64,000 nucleotides of DNA, taken from Rhipicephalus microplus. Lineage: Eukaryota > Arthropoda > Arachnida > Ixodida > Ixodidae. The stretch is from assembly GCF_043290135.1 (NCBI RefSeq), contig NW_027464602.1, positions 5,146,001-5,210,000 of the forward strand. The letters are read 5' to 3'. How positions within the stretch are numbered: position 1 is the stretch's first letter; each line of letters opens with the position of its first letter. The notes beneath the pieces were generated by a model. The model was given only the letters and a program-made list of their open reading frames with translations, was not told the DNA's origin and made no database searches. Shown here piece after piece: positions 58,175 through 64,000 of this stretch. A program made the translations under genes and the position numbers.

Positions 58175-60388
58175 TTGGTTAACAGCCGATCGCCCTAGCC
58201 AATTGCGCCATGGAGACAGTCCTGCTCCACTCTCCACCACCATCAAAACATATCTTCAAAGCTATCAGCCCAAAGAAAAAAAAGCGCCGCACCACCACCG
58301 GGTGGGTTCGAACCTCCAACTTTTCGGTTAACAGCCGATCACGCTAGCCAATTGCGCCACGGAGACAGTCGTGCTCCACTCTCACCACCATCAGAACACA
58401 TATATCTTCAAAGCTATCAGCCCAAAGAAAAAAAAGCACCGCACCACCACCGGTTGGGCTCGAACCTCCAACCTTTCGGTTAACGGCCAATCACGCCAGC
58501 CAATTGCGCCACGGAGACAGTCCTGCTCCACTCTCACCACCATCAGAACATATCTTCAAAGCTATCAGCACAAAGAAAAAAAGCGCCCCAGCATCACCGG
58601 GTGGGCTCGAACTTCCAACCTTTTGGTTAACAGCCGATTGCGCTAGCCAACTGCGCCAAGGAGACAGTCGTGCTCCACTCTCACCACCATCAGAACATAT
58701 CTTCAAAGCTATCAGCGCAAAGAAAAAAGCAACACTCCACTCCAGGAAGGGCTCGAAACTCCAAGCTTTCGGTTAACAGCCGATCGCGCTAGCCAATTGC
58801 GCCACGGAGACAGTCCTGCTCTACTCTCACCACCATCAGAACATATCTTCAAAGATATCAGCCCAAAGAAAAAAAAGCGCCGCACCACCACCGGGTGGGC
58901 TCGAACTACCACCTTTTCGGTTAACAGCCGATCACGCTAGCCGATTGCGCCACGGAGAGAGTCCTGCTCCACTCTCACCACCATCAGAACATATCTTCAA
59001 AGCTATCAGCCAAAAGAAAAAAAAGCGCCGCACCACCACCGGGTGGGCTCGAACCTCCAACTTTTCGGTTAACAGCCGATAACGCTAGCCAATTGCGCCA
59101 CAGAGACAGTCCTGCTTCACTCTCACAACGATCATAACATATCTTCAAAGCTATCAGCCCAAAGAAAAAAAAGCGCCGCACCACCACCGGGTGGGCTCGA
59201 AACAAACTCCAACCTTTCGTTTAACTGCCGATTGCGCTAGCCAATGGTGCCACGGAGACAGTCCTGCTCCACTCTATTCACCATTAGAACATATCTTCAA
59301 AGCTATATGCTCAAAGAAAAAAAAGCGCCACACCACCAACGGGTGGGCTCGAACCTCCAACTTGCCGGTTAACAGCCGATCGCGCTAGCCAATTGCCCCA
59401 CGGAGACAGTCCTGCTCCACTCTCACCACCATCAAAACATATCTTCAAAGCTATCAGCCCACACAAAAAAAAGCTCCGCACCACCACCGGGAGAGCTCGA
59501 ACCTCCAACGTTTCGGGTAACAGCCGATCGCGCTAGCCAATTGTGCCACGGAGACAGTCCTGCTCCACTCTCACCACCGTCAGAACATTTCTTCAGAGCT
59601 ATAAGCCCAAAAAAAAGCGCCGCACCACCACCGGGTGGGCTCGAACCTCCAACCTTTCGGTTAACAGCCGATCGCGCTAGCCAATTGCCCCACGGAGACA
59701 GTCGTGCTCCACTCTCACCACCGTCAGAACATTTCTTCAGGGCTATCACCCCAAAGAAAAAAAAGCGCCGAACCACCACCGGTTGGGCTCGAACCTCCAA
59801 CCTTTCGGTTAACAGCCGATCGCGCTAGCCAATTGCGCCACGAAGACAGTCCTGCTCCACTCTCACCACCATCAGAACATATCTTCAAAGCTATTACCGC
59901 AAAGAAAAAAGCAACACACCACTCCCGGGAGGGCTCGAAACTCCAACCTTTCGGTTAACAGCCGATCGCGCTAGCCCATTGCGCCACGGAGGCAGTCTTG
60001 CTCCACTCTCACCATCATCAGAACATATCTTCAAAGCTGTCAGCGCAAAGAAAAAAAAGCACCGCACCACCACCGGATGTGCTCAACCTCCAACGTTTCG
60101 GTTAACAGCCGATCGCGCTAGCCAATTGCGCCACGGAGACAGTCGTGCTCTACTCTGACGACCATCAGAACATATCTTCAAACCTATCAGCGCAAAGAAA
60201 AAAAGCAAAACACCACTCCCGGGAGGGCTCGAACCTCAAACGTTTCGGTTTACAGCCGATCGCGCTGGCCAATTGCGCCACGGAGACAGTCCTGCTCCAC
60301 TCTCACCACAATTAGAACATATCTTCAAAGCTATCAGCCGAAAGAAAAAAAGCGCCGTACCACCGGGTGGGCTCGAACCTCCAACTTT
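58175..60388 (-). repeat. 2,214 bp tandem duplication, copy 2 (15 monomers)
   Basis: tRNA 5-prime ends: 58217, 58366, 58518, 58665, 58811, 58959, 59107, 59259, 59407, 59555, 59699, 59847, 59993, 60140, 60287. The sequence is almost the same as 55960-58174, including the one-base T-loop deletion near 60085 and the GTA-anticodon copy at 60214-60287. Confidence 0.87.
60214..60287 (-). tRNA. tRNA-like copy with GTA (Tyr) anticodon
   Basis: Anticodon at 60251-60253; duplicate of 58000-58073. Confidence 0.79.
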
Positions 60389-61521
60389 TTGGTTAACAGC
60401 CGATCGCGCTAGCCAATTGCGCCACGGAGACAGTCGTGCTCCACTCTCACCACCGTCAGAACATTTCTTCAGAGCTATCACCCCAAAGAAAAACAAAGCG
60501 CCGCACCACCACGAGGTGGGCTCGAACCTCCAACTTTTCGGTTAACAGCCGATCACGCTAGCCAATTGTGCCATGGAGACAGTCATGCTCCACTCTCACC
60601 ACCTTCAGAACATATCTTCAAAGCTATCAGCCCACAGAAAAAAAGCGCCGCACAACCACCGGGTAGGCTCGAACCTCCGACCTTTTGGTTAACAGCTGAT
60701 CGCGCTAGCCATTTGCGCCACGGAGACAGTCCTGCTCCAATCTCACCACCATAAGAGCATATCTTCAAAGCTATCAGCCCAAAGAAAAAAAAGCGCCGCA
60801 CCACCACCGGGTGGGCTCGAACCTCCAACCTTTCGGTTAACAGCCGATCACGCTAGCCAATTGCCCCACGGAGACAGTCGTGCTCCACTCTCACCACCGT
60901 CAGAACAGTTCTTCAGAGCTATCACCCCAAAGAAAAAAAGCGCCGCACAACCACCGGGTAGGCTCGAACCTCCAACTTTTCGGTTAACAGCCGATCGCGC
61001 TAGCCAATTGCGCCACGGAGACAGTCCTGCTCCACTCTCACCACCATAAGAACTTATCTTCAAAGCTATCAGCCCAAAGAAAAAAAAGCGCCGCACCACC
61101 ACCGGGTGGGCTCGAACCTCCAACCTTTCGGTTAACAGCCGATCACGCTAGCCAATTGCCCCACGGAGACAGTCGTGCTCCACTCTCACCACCGTCAGAA
61201 CAGTTCTTCAGAGCTATCACCCCAAAGAAAAAAAAAAGCGCCGCACCACCACCGGTTGGGCTCGAACCTCCAACCTTTCGGTTAACAGCCGATCGCGCTA
61301 GCCAATTGCGCCACGAAGACAGTCCTGCTCCACTCTCACCACCATAAGAACATATCTTCAAAGCTATCAGCCCAAAGAAAAAAAAGCGCCGCACCACCAC
61401 GACGTGGGCTCGAACCTCCAACTTTTCGGTTAACAGCCGATCACGCTAGCCAATTGTGCCATGGAGACAGTCATGCTCCACTCTCACCACCTTCAGAACA
61501 TATCTTCAAAGCTATCAGCCC

Positions 61522-61534
61522 AAAAAAAAAAAAA
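61522..61534 (-). terminator. Longest T-run in the array (T13)
   Basis: Thirteen A on the plus strand, where the G that usually interrupts AAAG-A(n) has been lost, joining the two A tracts. The corresponding site near 51361 has the normal G. It serves the copy ending at 61617. Confidence 0.65.
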
Positions 61535-63154
61535 GCACCGCACCACCACCGTGTGGGCTCGAACCTCCAACCTTTCGGTTAACAGCCGATCGCGCTAGCC
61601 AATTTCGCCACGGAGACAGTCCTGCTCTACTCTCACCACCATCAGAACATATCTTCAAAGCTATCATCCCAAAAAAAGCGCCATACCACCACCGGGTTGG
61701 CTCGAACTTCCGACCTTTTGGTTAACAGCCGATCGCGCTAGCCAATTGCGCCATGGAGACAGTCCTGCTCCACTCCCACCACCATCAGAACATATCTTCA
61801 AAGCTATCAGCACAAAGAAAAAAGGAACACGCCTCTCCCGAGAGGGCTCGAAACTCCAACCTTTCGGTTAACAGCCGATCGCGCTAGCCAATTGCGCCAC
61901 GGAGACAGTCCTGCTCTAATCTCACCACCATCAGAACATATCTTCAAAGCTATCAGCCCAAAGAAAAAAAAGCGCCGCACCACCGCCGGGTGGGCTCGAA
62001 ACTGCAACCTTTCGGTTAACAGCCGATCGCGCTAGCCAATTGCGCCACGGAGACAGTCCTGCTCCACTCTCACCACCATCAGAACATATCTTCAAAGCTA
62101 TCAGCCCAAACAGAAAAAGCGCCATACCACCACCGGGTGGGCTCGAACCTCTGACCTTTTGGTTAACAGCCGATCGCGCTAGCCAATTGCGCCACGGAGA
62201 CAGTCCTGCTCCACTCTCACCACCATAAGAACATATCTTCAAAGCTATCAGCCCAAAGAAAAAAAAGCGCCGCACCACCACCGGGTGGGCTCGCACCTCC
62301 AACCTTTCGGTTAACAGCCGATCACGCTAGCCAATTGCCCCACAAGACAGTCGTGCTCCACTCTCACCACCGTCAGAACAGTTCTTCAGGGCTATCACCC
62401 CAAAGAAAAAAAAAGCGCCGCACCTCCACCGGTTGGGCTCGAACCTCCAACCTTTCGGTTAACAGCCGATCGCGCTAGCCAATTGCACCACGAAGACAGT
62501 CCTGCTCCACTCTCACCATCATCAGAACATATCTTCAAAGCTATTACCGCAAAAAAAAGCAACACACCACTCCCGGGAGGGCTCGAAACTCAAACCTTTT
62601 GGGTAACAGCCGATCGCGCAAGCCCATTGCGCCACGGAGGCAGTCTTGCTCCACTCTCACCTTCATCAGAACATATCTTCAAAGCTATCAGCGCAAAGAA
62701 AAAAAGCGCTGCACCACCACCGCGTGGGCTCGAACCTCCAACCTTTCGGTTAACAGCCGATCGCGCTAGCCCATTGCGCCACGGGGACAGTCTTGCTCCA
62801 CTCTCACCACCATCAGAACATATCTTCAAAGCTATCAGCGCAAAGAAAAAAGCAACACACCACAAAGGGAGGGCTCGAAACTCCAACCTTTCGGTCAACA
62901 GCTGATCGCGCTAGCCCATTGCGCCACGGAGACAGTCTTGCTCCCCTTTCACCACCATCAGAACATATCTTCAAAGCTATCAGCCCAAAGAAAAAAAAGC
63001 ACCGCACCACCACCGGATGTGCTCGAACCTCCAACCTTTCGGTTAACAGCCGATCGCGCTAGCCAATTGCGCCACGGAGACAGTCGTGCTCTACTCTGAC
63101 GACCATCAGAACATATCTTCAAAGCTATCAGCGCAAAGAAAAAAAGCAAAACAC

Positions 63155-63228
63155 CACTCCCGGGAGGGCTCGAACCTCAAACGTTTCGGTTTACAGCCGA
63201 TCGCGCTGGCCAATTGCGCCACGGAGAC
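63155..63228 (-). tRNA. tRNA-like copy with GTA (Tyr) anticodon
   Basis: Anticodon at 63192-63194; duplicate of 52990-53063 (offset 10,165 bp). Confidence 0.79.
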
Positions 63229-63592
63229 AGTCCTGCTCCACTCTCACCACAATTAGAACATATCTTCAAAGCTATCAGCCGAAAGAAAAAAAGCGCCGTA
63301 CCACCGGGTGGGCTCGAACCTCCAACCTTTCGGTTAACAGCTGATCGCGCTAGCCAATTGCGCCACGGAGACAATCGTGCTCCACCCTCACCACCATCAG
63401 AACATATCTTCAAAGCTATCAGCGCAAAGAAAAAAGAAACACACCCCACCCGGGAGGGCTCGAACCTCCAACTTTTTGGTTAACAGCCGATCGCGCTAGC
63501 CAATTGCGCCACGGGGACCGTCCTGCTCCACTCTCACCACCGTCAGACCATTTCTTCAGAGCTATCACCCCAAAGAAAAAAAAGCGCCGCAC

Positions 63593-63666
63593 CACCACCG
63601 GGTGGGCTCGAACCTCCACCCTTTCGGTTAATAGCCGATCGCGCTAGCCAATTGCGCCACGGAGAC
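63593..63666 (-). tRNA. tRNA-like copy with ATT (Asn) anticodon (duplicate)
   Basis: Copy of 53428-53501 at offset 10,165 bp; anticodon at 63630-63632. Confidence 0.78.
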
Positions 63667-63883
63667 AGTCCTGCTCCACTCTCACCACCATCAGAACATA
63701 TCTTCAAAGCTATCAGCCCAAAAAAAAAGCGCCATACCACCACCGGGTTAGCTCGAACCTCCGACCTTTTGGTTAACAGCCGATCGCGCTGGCCAATTGC
63801 GCCATGGAGACAGTCCTGCTCCACTCTCACCACCATCAGAACATATCTTCAAAGCTATCAGCACAAAGAAAAAAGCAACACAC

Positions 63884-63957
63884 CTCTCCCGAGAGGGCTC
63901 GAAACTCCAACCTTTCGGTTAACAGCCGATCGCGCTACCCAATTGCGCCACGGAGAC
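63884..63957 (-). tRNA. Last complete tRNA-Asn(GTT)-like copy in the window
   Basis: 74 nt of the CCTCTCCCGAGAGG type: 3-prime acceptor CGGGAGA, T stem GGAGT/CCTCT, B box GTTTCGAGCCC, loop CTGTTAA. Its plus strand CCTCT-CCCG-AGAGG can itself form a perfect hairpin, competing with the tRNA fold. Duplicate of 53719-53792. Confidence 0.78.
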
Positions 63958-64000
63958 AGTCCTGCTCTACTCTCACCACCATCAGAACATATCTTCAAAG

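Larger units (their letters stand above)
1..64000 (-). repeat. Tandem array of 434 tRNA-Asn-derived monomers (about 147.4 bp each)
   Basis: Seen: one monomer repeats without a break across the window, always in the same orientation. Reading the minus strand, each has a spacer of about 56 nt with a GATATG element, a 74-nt tRNA-like body, a 9-nt trailer (often GTGCGGCGC) and a run of about 6-9 T. The body has the tRNA order: 7-nt acceptor strand, TG, D arm, anticodon arm with CTGTTAA loop, 5-nt variable region, T arm with TTCGAGC loop, 3-prime acceptor strand, discriminator G. I counted 434 complete 5-prime ends from 154 to 63957, giving a mean period of 147.4 bp. Known: A and B boxes inside tRNA genes bind TFIIIC, and runs of four or more T end Pol III transcription. 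Inferred: an animal tRNA-Asn gene plus flanks was amplified as a unit. Whether copies are transcribed or make tRNA cannot be told from sequence. Confidence 0.95.
60389..64000 (-). repeat. Right end of the window; 61535-64000 copies 51369-53835
   Basis: tRNA 5-prime ends: 60431, 60580, 60727, 60875, 61022, 61170, 61320, 61468, 61617, 61760, 61906, 62054, 62201, 62348, 62497, 62641, 62788, 62933, 63081, 63228, 63372, 63518, 63666, 63811, 63957. From 61535 the sequence follows 51369 onward with offset 10,166 then 10,165 bp (69 monomers) and runs off the window. 63958-64000 is the upstream spacer of the last copy, with its GATATG element, so the array continues to the right. Confidence 0.87.

Noticed and set aside
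1..64000. CRISPR array
   Set aside because: The unit is about 147 bp, both the 'repeat' and the 'spacer' portion are conserved, and each unit has tRNA structure with Pol III signals. No cas genes are present.
1..64000. Dispersed tRNA-derived SINE
   Set aside because: Copies are head-to-tail in register. I see no poly(A) or LINE-like tail, no target-site duplications and no unique flanks, so tandem amplification explains the pattern better than retroposition.
1..64000. Bacterial, organellar or plant origin of the tRNA
   Set aside because: The body follows the animal cytosolic tRNA-Asn pattern, has A and B boxes and a T-run stop, lacks an encoded CCA, and differs from the plant and yeast tRNA-Asn forms I know.
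1..64000. Centromere assignment (CENP-B-type box or known centromeric satellite)
   Set aside because: I saw no CENP-B-like box and no recognized centromeric satellite. Near-nucleosomal period and higher-order structure are suggestive only.

Overview
The whole 64 kb window is one uninterrupted, unidirectional tandem array. The monomer averages about 147.4 bp (observed range roughly 142-152 bp). Each monomer holds a 74-nt tRNA-Asn-like sequence on the minus strand, a 9-nt trailer, an oligo(T) Pol III-type terminator (a run of A on the plus strand) and a conserved spacer of about 56 nt. I located 434 complete tRNA-like copies by their 5-prime ends (first 154, last 63957), plus the last 5 nt of another copy at 1-5. 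The array runs off both ends of the window. I found no protein gene, transposon insertion, inverted monomer or unique sequence.

The organism is most likely an animal. The tRNA-like body follows the animal cytosolic tRNA-Asn(GUU) pattern: a GTCTC start, TGGCGCAAT in the D arm, GGCTGTTAACC in the anticodon arm and GGTTCGAGCCC as B box. It does not follow the plant or yeast tRNA-Asn pattern as I know them. The species cannot be named from this sequence.

Most copies keep the internal Pol III promoter (A box, B box), the GTT anticodon and the terminator, but the cloverleaf is degraded. The acceptor stem usually has G1-U72, U2-G71 and a U4-U69 clash, and the T stem usually has an A-A clash. This looks like a tRNA-derived satellite that may still recruit TFIIIC/Pol III, not a bank of ordinary tRNA genes. 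Some copies have changed anticodons: nine GTA, two ATT, and one each of GTC, CTT and TTT.

Layout. 1-3220 is a mixed block whose first 948 bp recur at 7957. 3221-12646 and 12647-22072 are two adjacent copies of a 9.43 kb, 64-monomer higher-order repeat. About 19622-30757 recurs at 32303-43437 with an offset of 12,680 bp (86 monomers), so 19622-22072 exists at least three times. 44557-46917 and 46918-49278 are a 2,361 bp (16-monomer) tandem duplication. 55960-58174 and 58175-60388 are a 2,214 bp (15-monomer) tandem duplication. 61535-64000 repeats 51369-53835 (offset 10,165-10,166 bp, 69 monomers). Every offset is a whole number of monomers, as expected from unequal crossing-over in register.

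Many open reading frames of 60-243 codons exist on both strands. They are by-products of the repeat and are not listed as genes.
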